This document shows, one piece after another, positions 57,065 through 64,000 of a DNA stretch of 64,000 bases (its first letter is position 1; each line of letters starts with the position of its first letter). Source of the DNA: Corynebacterium minutissimum (lineage in GTDB: Bacteria; Actinomycetota; Actinomycetes; Mycobacteriales; Mycobacteriaceae); assembly GCF_000988205.1 (NCBI RefSeq), contig NZ_LAYQ01000021.1, positions 1 to 64,000 of the forward strand, given 5' to 3'. The position numbers were made by a program, and so were the translations under genes. Under the pieces are notes generated by a model. The model saw only the letters and a program-made list of their open reading frames with translations. It was not told where the DNA came from and did no database searches.

Positions 57065-58804
57065 CTATTTCAGCGCATAAAGCCTTAAAGCAGCGGAATC
57101 GAGGAACACAGGCACAACCTCACCGGGGGCCTTGCTGTATGCCGGTTGGTCTAGAGTCACCCGTTGGCCATCGATCTCCACCAGGGTTGAGCTGCCTAAG
57201 TCAGCAAGAATTGTGGCGTTCAGCGCCCCGGTGCTGTCGAAGTTTAGTGCGCTCTGGGGGAAGGCCGCCCAGTGGTCACCGCTGCGAGCAGGAGTGAACA
57301 CCCCATCGCGGAGGCTACCCCGTAGCAGATTGACGCCCGCTAGTTCCGCCATGAAGTGAGTGGTGGGCTGCTCCAGTAGCTGATCCACGGGTCCTTGGGA
57401 GATGACCTCGCCGGCTTCCATTACAGCGATGTCGTCTGCCAACGTGGTGAGGTCCACGCGGTTGTGAGTGACAATGATGGTGGTGCGGTCGGCCGCCGAG
57501 AGGCGCAACAGGTGGCGCCACCGGGCGGCTGATTCGACGTCCATGGCGGCAAAAGGCTCGTCCACGACCAGGACCTCCGGGCGCGCCGCAAGTGCGCGCA
57601 GGAGGGCAACCTGCGCGGCCTGCCCGCCGGAAAGCTCGGAAACATGGCCCAGCTCCTGCAATCCAGCTGCGTTCAGCAACTCCTGGGTCCTTTGTGCATC
57701 CTTGGTCACCATGGTCAAAGCTTGTTCCACGGTGGCGGTGGGAGGCAGCCCGGGGTCCTGGGAGAGCATGACCACACGCTCGGCATTTGTCTGGGCTCCC
57801 TGTAAGCGCCCGCTAATGAAACGCATCAACGTGGTCTTTCCCGCGCCGTTGGGGCCAACCACTGCGGTCACGCGCCCGCCACGGAACGACGTGGTGGTGG
57901 TACCAATCGTGACGACGAGATCGCAGGGAGAAACCTGCGGGGAGGTCATCGTGCGGAGCTTAACCGTGTCCATAGGCTGCAAAGCGCGCACAGCTTGCTC
58001 GCGGCGGCGGCGCAGCAGCAGAGGCATTCCGGCGGCGGTGAGCGTGAGGATGGCTATCCCAATCAACACGGCCGAAAGCGCATAGGCATTGTCCGCGCTG
58101 ACCTCACGCTCAAGGTAGATGCCGCTGGGCATGGTCCGAGTAGAACCGGGCAGGGAGCCGGCGAAGGTGATCGTCGTTCCGAATTCACCCAGCGAGCGGG
58201 CGAAAGCTAGTGCTCCGCCCGTGAACACCGCAGGGAGGATAGCGGGCAGGATGATGCGCCGAAGAATGGTGCTGGGGCTCAGGCCGATGCCCCGCGCGCT
58301 GGCCACGACTTCGGGGTCGAGCTGCCGCAGCGCAGAATCCACCGCCACCACCACGAAGGGCAGGGTGACGAATAAGTGAGCTGCCACAACACCGGGAAAG
58401 GCGAAAGACACGTGCAGCCCAGCCTGCTCCAAAACCGGACCAAGCAGTCCGCGGCGCCCGAGCAGCGCGGTGAGTGCCAACCCGCCCACCACGGGAGGCA
58501 TGGCCAAAGGGAGATAGACCACCAGACGCACAAGGTGAGACACGCGGCGCAGCTGCTGGAGCCACAGAGCCAGACAGGTGCCCAGGATCGTGGATAGCAA
58601 GGTAGACAACGCCGCCGCGGAAAGGCTGACGCGGAGGAGGTCATGGGTCGCCGGAGCGCTCAGCGTGTCGGCGAGCTTCGGCCAGGGCACTCGCACCCCG
58701 AGGGCGAGCACTGGGGCAAGGATGTAGACCGCAGCAAGCACGCCGGCGGCGATGACCGGCCACGTTGTCCGCGGGCGCTGTTCGTGCAATATCACGCGTG
58801 ACAC
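57065..58804 (-). CDS. modBC: Molybdate ABC transporter, fused ModB permease and ModC ATPase
   Basis: A 579-residue fusion. Residues 1-265 are a six-helix ABC permease with the EAA-like loop (ASARGIGLSPSTILRRIILP). Residues about 285-480 are an ABC ATPase: GPNGAGKTTL near 317, LSGGQ near 388, VLVVDEP near 411. The last 90 residues look like a TOBE-type molybdate sensor (DSTGALNATILADLG). GTG start at 58804 abuts the modA stop (TAAGTG). It imports molybdate for the cofactor genes nearby. Confidence 0.9.
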   Translation of the reverse strand: MSRVILHEQRPRTTWPVIAAGVLAAVYILAPVLALGVRVPWPKLADTLSAPATHDLLRVSLSAAALSTLLSTILGTCLALWLQQLRRVSHLVRLVVYLPLAMPPVVGGLALTALLGRRGLLGPVLEQAGLHVSFAFPGVVAAHLFVTLPFVVVAVDSALRQLDPEVVASARGIGLSPSTILRRIILPAILPAVFTGGALAFARSLGEFGTTITFAGSLPGSTRTMPSGIYLEREVSADNAYALSAVLIGIAILTLTAAGMPLLLRRRREQAVRALQPMDTVKLRTMTSPQVSPCDLVVTIGTTTTSFRGGRVTAVVGPNGAGKTTLMRFISGRLQGAQTNAERVVMLSQDPGLPPTATVEQALTMVTKDAQRTQELLNAAGLQELGHVSELSGGQAAQVALLRALAARPEVLVVDEPFAAMDVESAARWRHLLRLSAADRTTIIVTHNRVDLTTLADDIAVMEAGEVISQGPVDQLLEQPTTHFMAELAGVNLLRGSLRDGVFTPARSGDHWAAFPQSALNFDSTGALNATILADLGSSTLVEIDGQRVTLDQPAYSKAPGEVVPVFLDSAALRLYALK

Positions 58805-59527
58805 TTAGTCCACCGGGCTAAAACCGAATTTTTCCCAGGTGCTGTCAAAATCCGAGTCGAGGAGGTTGAGGACATCCTGAGCTTCGTCGTGTCGGGGTGA
58901 ATCAGTTACCACCGCGCCCATGATCTCGTTACGGAAGTCTTCCGCGTGGTCCAGCGGAATGGCCTCGACGTCCTCGCTAGCGGCGGCATCGGTGGAATAG
59001 ACCCACCCGGCGTCCGCCTCACCGGAGGCGACCTTACCCAGGACGTCAGCTACCTGTCCCTCCAAGGAGGAAGCGTGCAGGTCCCAGTTGTTGGCCTCCA
59101 TGATGCGCGTAGAGATGGCGCCGCAGGGCACGCTTGGGTCGCAGAGCACGAGGTGTGCTGAGGGATCCAGGTCGGCCGCGGAGCGCAGTCCCAAGGGATT
59201 GCCCTTCGGCACGACCATGACCATGACGTTGCTGGCTAGGGTCACGGGGGTGTCGACGGTGCCCTGAGCGGTCGCATCATCCATGGTCTCCCGGGAAGCC
59301 GTGAGGAGCAGATCTGCGGGAGCGCCTTCATTGATTTGCTGTACCAGGGCAGAAGAGCCGCCGTTGTTGAACGCCAGCGGGGTTTCAGACGCACTGGAGA
59401 GTTCGTCGTTGAGCACACGGGTGGAGGACGCGGCAAATACCTGCAACGGCTCGTCGGAGCTGGAGGAGCAGCCGCCGACAGTCAGCGCGGCGGCGAGAAC
59501 AGAGACAGCAATTTTCAAGCGGCGCAT
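58805..59527 (-). CDS. modA: Molybdate-binding lipoprotein ModA
   Basis: A 240-residue solute-binding protein with a lipoprotein signal (lipobox VGGC, Cys about 20) and typical ModA blocks: VFAASSTRVL, NNGGSSALVQQI and GEADAGWVYSTDA. It presents molybdate to the ModB-ModC fusion encoded directly downstream. The gene starts 22 bases after the DUF2249 gene, so all three form an operon. Confidence 0.92.
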   Translation of the reverse strand: MRRLKIAVSVLAAALTVGGCSSSSDEPLQVFAASSTRVLNDELSSASETPLAFNNGGSSALVQQINEGAPADLLLTASRETMDDATAQGTVDTPVTLASNVMVMVVPKGNPLGLRSAADLDPSAHLVLCDPSVPCGAISTRIMEANNWDLHASSLEGQVADVLGKVASGEADAGWVYSTDAAASEDVEAIPLDHAEDFRNEIMGAVVTDSPRHDEAQDVLNLLDSDFDSTWEKFGFSPVD

Positions 59528-59549
59528 GGTGAGTTACGTTACGGCATCT

Positions 59550-59810
59550 TTACGCGGTCCGCGTGAATTTAATATGGACTTCCTTTGGTTCCTTCTTGAG
59601 GTATTCACGGTCGAAGGATTCTTCGCGCTGGTCCACTTCTTTGAGCAGCGGAAGCGGGTCGTGTGGAGCAATGAGAATCATGGATTCGCCCACGTTGAGG
59701 GTGCCGAGTGCCCCATGGATAGCGCCGTGGCGCACTGCATGAGGGATTTCGGACGCGTTAAGGGTGGGAATGTCGCGGCCCTTGGAAGTGTCGACAAGCG
59801 GCAAGTTCAT
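59550..59810 (-). CDS. DUF2249 domain protein
   Basis: An 86-residue protein, MNLPLVDTSKGRDIPTLNAS onward, matching the DUF2249 family of small soluble proteins often found beside denitrification or hemerythrin-type genes. ATG 59810 follows AAAGGAATCC; the long in-frame reading to 60272 runs through the divergent gene and is rejected. The stop codon region carries a small palindrome, ACGCGG-T-CCGCGT (59552-59564), which may serve modA. It shares a divergent promoter region of about 90 bases with the membrane gene. Confidence 0.75.
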   Translation of the reverse strand: MNLPLVDTSKGRDIPTLNASEIPHAVRHGAIHGALGTLNVGESMILIAPHDPLPLLKEVDQREESFDREYLKKEPKEVHIKFTRTA

Positions 59811-59903
59811 TGATGGATTCCTTTCGAGTTCTAGGGCGGCGGGCGTTGCTGCCCGTGCAACTAATTTACTACGATTATATCCGTGCAAATAGGAATGTCG
59901 GAT

Positions 59904-61103
59904 ATGTCTCTGCGTGATGTCTCCCTGGCTTCGCGCCGGCGCTGGCACACCCTTGCCTTTAGCCTCGTCGCGTTCTGGATCGCGGTCGGCGTGGGAATCA
60001 CCGTGGCAAGTTTTGGGGGAGCACCCGTCGTGTGGTGGGACCTCATCCACCCATTCACCCTCGGCGCGCTGACCACCGCGATCCTCGTGTTCAGTACCCA
60101 CTTCACGGAGGCGCTCACCCGCACTCCGGCGGTCGGCTTCCGAGGGGTGGGCGCGCGGGTAGGCCTGGTTCAGGTGGGGCTGGTTCTTCTCCTTGTTGAT
60201 CGCGCGGGCTATGACTGGGGCGTGCTCTCGGATAGTGGCTCGGCACTGGTCATCGCTGCCGTTGCGTGGCACCTGTGGGCGCTGTGGACCACGCTCCGGG
60301 GCTCTCTGTCTGGTTCTTTCGCCGTGACCGTTCCTTTTTATCTGGCGGCGGCCTGCTTCATGGTGTTCTCGGTGCTACTGGTCATTCTGGCTGCGCACGG
60401 GGTAGGGAATTACTCGCTGTTGGTGGCCGCGCACTCACGCGGGATGGTGTGGGGCTTCGGCCTTCTTACCATCCTGGGCACGGTCATCACGCTGTTGCCC
60501 ACGTTGACCCGAACCCCAATCTCAGCGGTTGCGCGGGTGCGGTGCAGCCGGGCTTTGACCGTGCATTGCGTGGGGCTGGGGGTGGCCATGCTTGCCGACG
60601 CCTCCGGGCTCACCCGCGCCGCCGGCATGGCGCAGCTGCTCACCGTGCTTGCTGCCGTACTCATCATCCAGCCAGTGCTGGCCGGTGCGCTTGGTGGTGA
60701 GAAGACCACGGCTAGTGTGTCCGCGTTGGCGGGGCTGGTATGGATGGTGGCGCTCTGCGCCGGTGACGCCGCGGCCACCATCGCAGGGGCCTACCCACGC
60801 GCGGTCACGCTACTGCTCATGCCGGCGTTTCTGGGCGCCGGCCTGCTGCAGCTGGTCACCGGGGTGCTCCATCACATGCTGCCCATCCTGGCCGGGGCGG
60901 CCCGTCCCGCGCACGGGCATATTGCCGGGTTCCTGCGAGTAGGGCTCATTAACGTGGGCGGTGTGCTCAGCCTCCTCGGCATTGCAGGTGTGTCTGTAGC
61001 CGGGCTTATCATGATGGGGCTTGGACTCATCGCCAATATTGTGGCCCTGGCATGGGCCGTCGCATCATCTCAAGGAGAAGTTCATGTCAAGCGTGCCCGT
61101 TAA
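59904..61103 (+). CDS. Polytopic membrane protein, nitrite reductase partner
   Basis: A 399-residue protein with about 11 hydrophobic segments. Motifs with histidine in helices (HSRGMVWGFGLLTILGTVIT, then LHHMLPIL) recall NnrS/heme-copper-like membrane proteins. In several actinobacteria I recall a comparable membrane domain fused in front of a copper oxidase; here the next gene, overlapping by 20 bases, encodes that oxidase. I take ATG 59904 (AGGA 9 bases upstream) over GTG 59883. CCGTGCAA occurs twice just upstream, possibly an operator. Function inferred: quinol electron donor or anchor for the reductase. Confidence 0.65.
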   Translation: MSLRDVSLASRRRWHTLAFSLVAFWIAVGVGITVASFGGAPVVWWDLIHPFTLGALTTAILVFSTHFTEALTRTPAVGFRGVGARVGLVQVGLVLLLVDRAGYDWGVLSDSGSALVIAAVAWHLWALWTTLRGSLSGSFAVTVPFYLAAACFMVFSVLLVILAAHGVGNYSLLVAAHSRGMVWGFGLLTILGTVITLLPTLTRTPISAVARVRCSRALTVHCVGLGVAMLADASGLTRAAGMAQLLTVLAAVLIIQPVLAGALGGEKTTASVSALAGLVWMVALCAGDAAATIAGAYPRAVTLLLMPAFLGAGLLQLVTGVLHHMLPILAGAARPAHGHIAGFLRVGLINVGGVLSLLGIAGVSVAGLIMMGLGLIANIVALAWAVASSQGEVHVKRAR

Positions 61104-62457
61104 GAAGGAGCATTCCGAAAAGAAGTGGGCGTCCTGGCTCATCATCATCGTCGCGCTCCTCGCTGTCATTGGGCTGGCTGTGTTCAACTCGACCACAGGC
61201 AAGCAGGACCCAGCTACGGTGGCATCCGCCGACGCCGTGACTGTTGACGTCTCCGTGGAGGGCATGGCTTTTGTCCCGTCCTCCATTGACGTGGCAGCGG
61301 GCAGTCACCTCGTAGTGAATTTCACCAACACCGGTGACCAGGTTCATGACCTCAAGATTGGGCGCGAGGAGACGGGCCGGGTGGAACCGGGCGAGACCGT
61401 GCAGCTCGACGCCGGAATCATCGAGGAGTCTGTGGAAGGCTATTGCACGATCGCCGGGCACAAGATGCAAGGTATGACGTTCATGGTCAACGTCGACGAG
61501 TCAGCATCCGGTGAGCATGATCATGCGGGGGCGTCGGAAAGCACCGGCTCCGCCGGCGCACCGGCGACGGTGCCCTCGGCTGCCGAGCGCATGGCAGCCC
61601 GCGAGAACTTTAAGGCTTTTGATGCCTCCCTTGCCCCCGCCGAAGGCGAGCTCCATGAGGAAACGTGGGTGATGACTGAGGAAGAAGTCGAGGTTGCCCC
61701 AGGCGTGCGCCAAACCCGGTGGCTTTTCAACGGGCAAGCACCCGGGCCTACCTTGCGCGGCAAGGTAGGGGATAAGTTCCGCATCACCATCAAAAACGAG
61801 GGCTCGATGGGGCACTCGGTGGACTTTCACGCGGGTGAGGTCAACCCGGATGAGAACATGAAGTCGATCCAGCCGGGTGAATCGCTGACCTATGAATTCG
61901 TGGCACACAGGGCGGGTATCTGGATGTATCATTGCTCGACCATGCCGATGAGCTTGCACATTGCCAATGGCATGGCGGGAGCGGTCATCATCGATCCTCG
62001 CGGGGAGGACGCGCTGGCAGACGTCGATGCGGAGTACGTCATGACGGCGAACGAGGTCTTTCTAGCCTCTGCGGGTAAGGAAGCTGAGGGCGCTAACGCG
62101 CAGCGCGTCAGCGACGGCGACTATGACCTCACGGCCTTCAATTACTATCCCAACCAGTATGATGTTGCTCCGCTGCGCGCCAAGGTGGGCGATACCGTGC
62201 GCATCTGGGTGGTCAACCTCGGCCCGGATCTGCCGTTGAGCTTCCACGTCGTGGGCGAACAATTCGACACCGTGTACAAGGAAGGCGCCTACCTGATTAA
62301 GGGCGCGAAGGATTCCGGCTCCCAGGCGCTCGACCTTCTACCTGCCCAGGGCGGATTCGTGGAGATGACCTTCAACGAGCCGGGCACCTATTCCTTTGTC
62401 AACCACCTCATGACGAATGCGGAGAAGGGGCAACACGGCCAGATTATCGTTGAGTAG
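61084..62457 (+). CDS. nirK: Copper nitrite reductase-like multicopper protein
   Basis: A 457-residue extracytoplasmic protein with an N-terminal membrane anchor (about 16-36). Three cupredoxin domains follow. The first, extra one has a full type 1 copper set (H88, C121, H126, M131). The NirK-like part has type 1 ligands H244, C284, H292, M297 and type 2 ligands H249, H283 and H441, with the catalytic pair D247 and H388. That set supports reduction of nitrite to NO rather than a laccase. AAGGAGA precedes ATG 61084. It overlaps the membrane gene upstream and sits among molybdenum-cofactor genes. Confidence 0.72.
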   Translation: MSSVPVKKEHSEKKWASWLIIIVALLAVIGLAVFNSTTGKQDPATVASADAVTVDVSVEGMAFVPSSIDVAAGSHLVVNFTNTGDQVHDLKIGREETGRVEPGETVQLDAGIIEESVEGYCTIAGHKMQGMTFMVNVDESASGEHDHAGASESTGSAGAPATVPSAAERMAARENFKAFDASLAPAEGELHEETWVMTEEEVEVAPGVRQTRWLFNGQAPGPTLRGKVGDKFRITIKNEGSMGHSVDFHAGEVNPDENMKSIQPGESLTYEFVAHRAGIWMYHCSTMPMSLHIANGMAGAVIIDPRGEDALADVDAEYVMTANEVFLASAGKEAEGANAQRVSDGDYDLTAFNYYPNQYDVAPLRAKVGDTVRIWVVNLGPDLPLSFHVVGEQFDTVYKEGAYLIKGAKDSGSQALDLLPAQGGFVEMTFNEPGTYSFVNHLMTNAEKGQHGQIIVE

Positions 62458-63009
62458 CAAGTCGCTCGCGCCGCGCTCGTAGCTCGTCCAAGGTGTCGAT
62501 ATCGCGTACTGCGGGCGTTGCCTCGATCTCGGCGATGGTGCCCGCGAGCCTCAGTAAGCGCATGGCCGGGTTGTTGCGTGGATCTCCGAGCTCCTCCAGC
62601 GCGCGGGTGAGGGCCTTAGTACGCCACAGCGCACACAGCGGTTGTAGGCTCCCGTCGAGGTAGCCACAGCGACATCCGCGCCCGAGCTACCCAGAGCCTT
62701 GTGGAGGGCAGGCAGTACCTGCGGGGAATCCGGGGCATCGACGGCAAAGACTGCTGTGGTAGCCCTCGCGTCACCAGCCAGTGCGGCGTGGCCCGCGGCG
62801 ATACCTGCAGCTGGCCCGCCGAAGAGGGGGCTTTCGCACACCTGGGGCATGCCCAAACGATAGGGCGAGACGACCGCTACCGGCGCGCCATAAGGAAGCT
62901 GGCGCAGGAGGCGGTCGATAAGGCGCTCACCGGCGAGAGTGATACTTGCCTTGTCCACGCCTCCCATGCGTGTGCCGCGTCCGCCCGCCAAAACAATGAC
63001 ACCTGGCAT
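62444..63009 (-). pseudogene. mobA: Molybdenum cofactor guanylyltransferase MobA, frame broken once
   Basis: The N-terminus has the nucleotide-binding LAGGRGTRMGGVDKA and the SPLFGGPAAGIAAG and DAPD blocks of MobA. After VAVATS the frame is lost; adding one G near 62657 gives DGSLQPLCALW and 60 further family-like residues to a stop at 62444, total about 188 residues. It converges on and overlaps the end of the nitrite reductase-like gene by 14 bases. It attaches GMP to molybdopterin to form the bis-MGD cofactor used by nitrate reductase. Confidence 0.82.
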
Positions 63010-63015
63010 TGTTCT

Positions 63016-63501
63016 CTATCCTTCCGCGCCGGGCAGTTCGCGGGACCAATCACCCGAGCGACCGCCGGACTTTGCGGTGATGCCGCAGCGCCGGATATAG
63101 GCGGAGCGGTCGACGCCTTTTACCATGTCGATGAGCGCTAGGGCGGCGATGTTCACCGCGGTGAGCGCCTCCATTTCCACGCCGGTGCGGTCGGCGGTGC
63201 GAACTGTGGCTTCGATGAAAACGTGGTCTTCACACAGCTCAATATCCACCGCACAGCCATGTACCCCAATGGTGTGGGCCAGCGGAAGGAGATCAGGAAC
63301 TTTCTTGGCCGCCGCGATGCCAGCAACACGCGCAACCGCAAGCACGTCGCCCTTAGGCACGGTTCCCTCCTGCAGCGCGGTGAGAACTTCTGGTGAGCAC
63401 GCGACCTCGCCTTGGGCGGTAGCTGTGCGTACCGTGGGCTGTTTTTCGGTGACGTCCACCATGTAGGCGGAGCCGGCGGCATTGAGGTGAGTGAACTTCA
63501 T
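63016..63501 (-). CDS. moaC: Cyclic pyranopterin monophosphate synthase MoaC
   Basis: A 161-residue enzyme of molybdopterin synthesis that completes cyclic pyranopterin monophosphate from the MoaA product. GDVLAVARVAGIAAAKKVPD and DRTGVEMEALTAVNIAALA are typical, with the catalytic Lys/Asp in MVKGVDRSA. It precedes mobA by 6 bases in the same operon. Confidence 0.95.
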   Translation of the reverse strand: MKFTHLNAAGSAYMVDVTEKQPTVRTATAQGEVACSPEVLTALQEGTVPKGDVLAVARVAGIAAAKKVPDLLPLAHTIGVHGCAVDIELCEDHVFIEATVRTADRTGVEMEALTAVNIAALALIDMVKGVDRSAYIRRCGITAKSGGRSGDWSRELPGAEG

Positions 63502-63628
63502 GTCTAAACAAGAATCCTTTCCTAGCGTGGACCTAGCCTAGCTGACGAAGAGTAGGCCGATCCGGGTGTTCAGATGCGCGATCTTTGGCAGCAACGGAGG
63601 GGTGGGGATGTGGAGGCGGATTGTGAAG

Positions 63629-64000
63629 CTAGTAGGGGTAGACGGTAAGTTGCTCGCCGGCGGAGACCGGACTCGTCAGCAGCGCAAAGCCGTGTGTGCC
63701 CGGAAGGGCGGCAACGTGGTGGCTGCGCATACGCGGACCCGGCGGTGGGCTTGCGGTAATGGATTCCGTCATGGTGATGGAGCACGGCTGAATGAGCGGG
63801 TGGTGAGGTTCGGGGAAGTCCGCACCGGCGACGGCCGTGAGGCACGGCCGGTCCTTGACACCCGCGGGGCGGGGCAGTCCGCGCAGAGAGCGCAGCAGTT
63901 GGGTGAGGTAGAGGTGTGCGGAGACAAACGCCGCCACCGGGTTGCCCGGCAAACACACCACGGGGATACCGTCCCAGAGCGCATGGCCCTGAGGCGCGCC
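63629..64000 (-). CDS. moeA: Molybdopterin molybdenumtransferase MoeA, C-terminal part
   Basis: The window cuts this gene. The visible 123 residues begin GAPQGHALWDGIPVVCLPGN followed by PVAAFVSAH, the well-conserved MoeA segment near its active site, and end with the C-terminal beta domain (ALPGTHGFALLTSPVSAGEQ). MoeA inserts molybdate into adenylated molybdopterin. It is probably the upstream gene of the moeA-moaC-mobA operon; a 127-base gap separates it from moaC. Confidence 0.9.
   Translation of the reverse strand, partial: GAPQGHALWDGIPVVCLPGNPVAAFVSAHLYLTQLLRSLRGLPRPAGVKDRPCLTAVAGADFPEPHHPLIQPCSITMTESITASPPPGPRMRSHHVAALPGTHGFALLTSPVSAGEQLTVYPY

Noticed and set aside
1-64000. CRISPR array
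   Set aside because: No regularly spaced direct repeats and no cas genes were seen.

Overview
The window is chromosomal DNA of a high-GC actinobacterium, almost certainly a Corynebacterium. The evidence is the fused E2-E1 2-oxoglutarate dehydrogenase OdhA, the argS-lysA-hom-thrB order known from C. glutamicum followed by an ArnR-like regulator, and an actinobacterial-type LexA box. The presence of hut, lut and denitrification-type genes suggests a host-associated, amino-acid- and lactate-using species, but I cannot name it.

Layout. 1-460: decayed end of an IS21-type element and the odhA terminator. 461-11092: odhA, an EcsC-like protein, a carboxylesterase, an acidic-tailed protein, a broken ECF S component, and an MFS exporter divergent from an unknown gene around a LexA box. 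11093-14604: a Nudix hydrolase coupled to a PLD-helicase-DUF3427 protein, the best candidate here for an uncharacterised two-gene system. 14632-25569: histidine utilisation (hutG, permease, YjiH transporter, IclR-type regulator, hutH, hutU, hutI). The hutH-hutU junction holds a 1.2-kb insert: an AbiEi/DUF559-type nuclease gene between two direct repeats that are themselves long hairpins. 25628-33597: an AlbA_2 protein with a nested palindrome before it, DeaD helicase, a small membrane protein, a DUF1524 nuclease, a secreted lipase, PutP. 33841-41524: a four-gene DNA-maintenance block (SNF2, SWIM, SbcD-like, SbcC/YhaN-like). 41549-43906: MarR regulator, small proteins, several hairpin elements and tRNA-Arg(CCG). 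44044-50637: TAP-like secreted hydrolase, then lutCBA and the lactate permease lldP. 50874-56302: argS, lysA, hom, thrB. 56308-64000: ArnR-like regulator, molybdate transport (ModA, ModB-ModC fusion), DUF2249 protein, a membrane protein and a copper nitrite reductase-like protein, then mobA, moaC and the end of moeA, which together look like an anaerobic nitrate/nitrite and molybdenum-cofactor region.

Two cross-cutting observations matter for any reader. First, seven reading frames (IstB remnant, ECF S component, TAP-like hydrolase, lutC, lldP, hom, mobA) are each broken by exactly one missing base, repairable by one G or C. As hom is a core biosynthetic gene, I think most of these are base-calling errors rather than pseudogenes, and the genes are annotated here across the shift. 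Second, the window has a set of long intergenic hairpins; three share a core but have different, self-complementary arms, which points to selection on structure.
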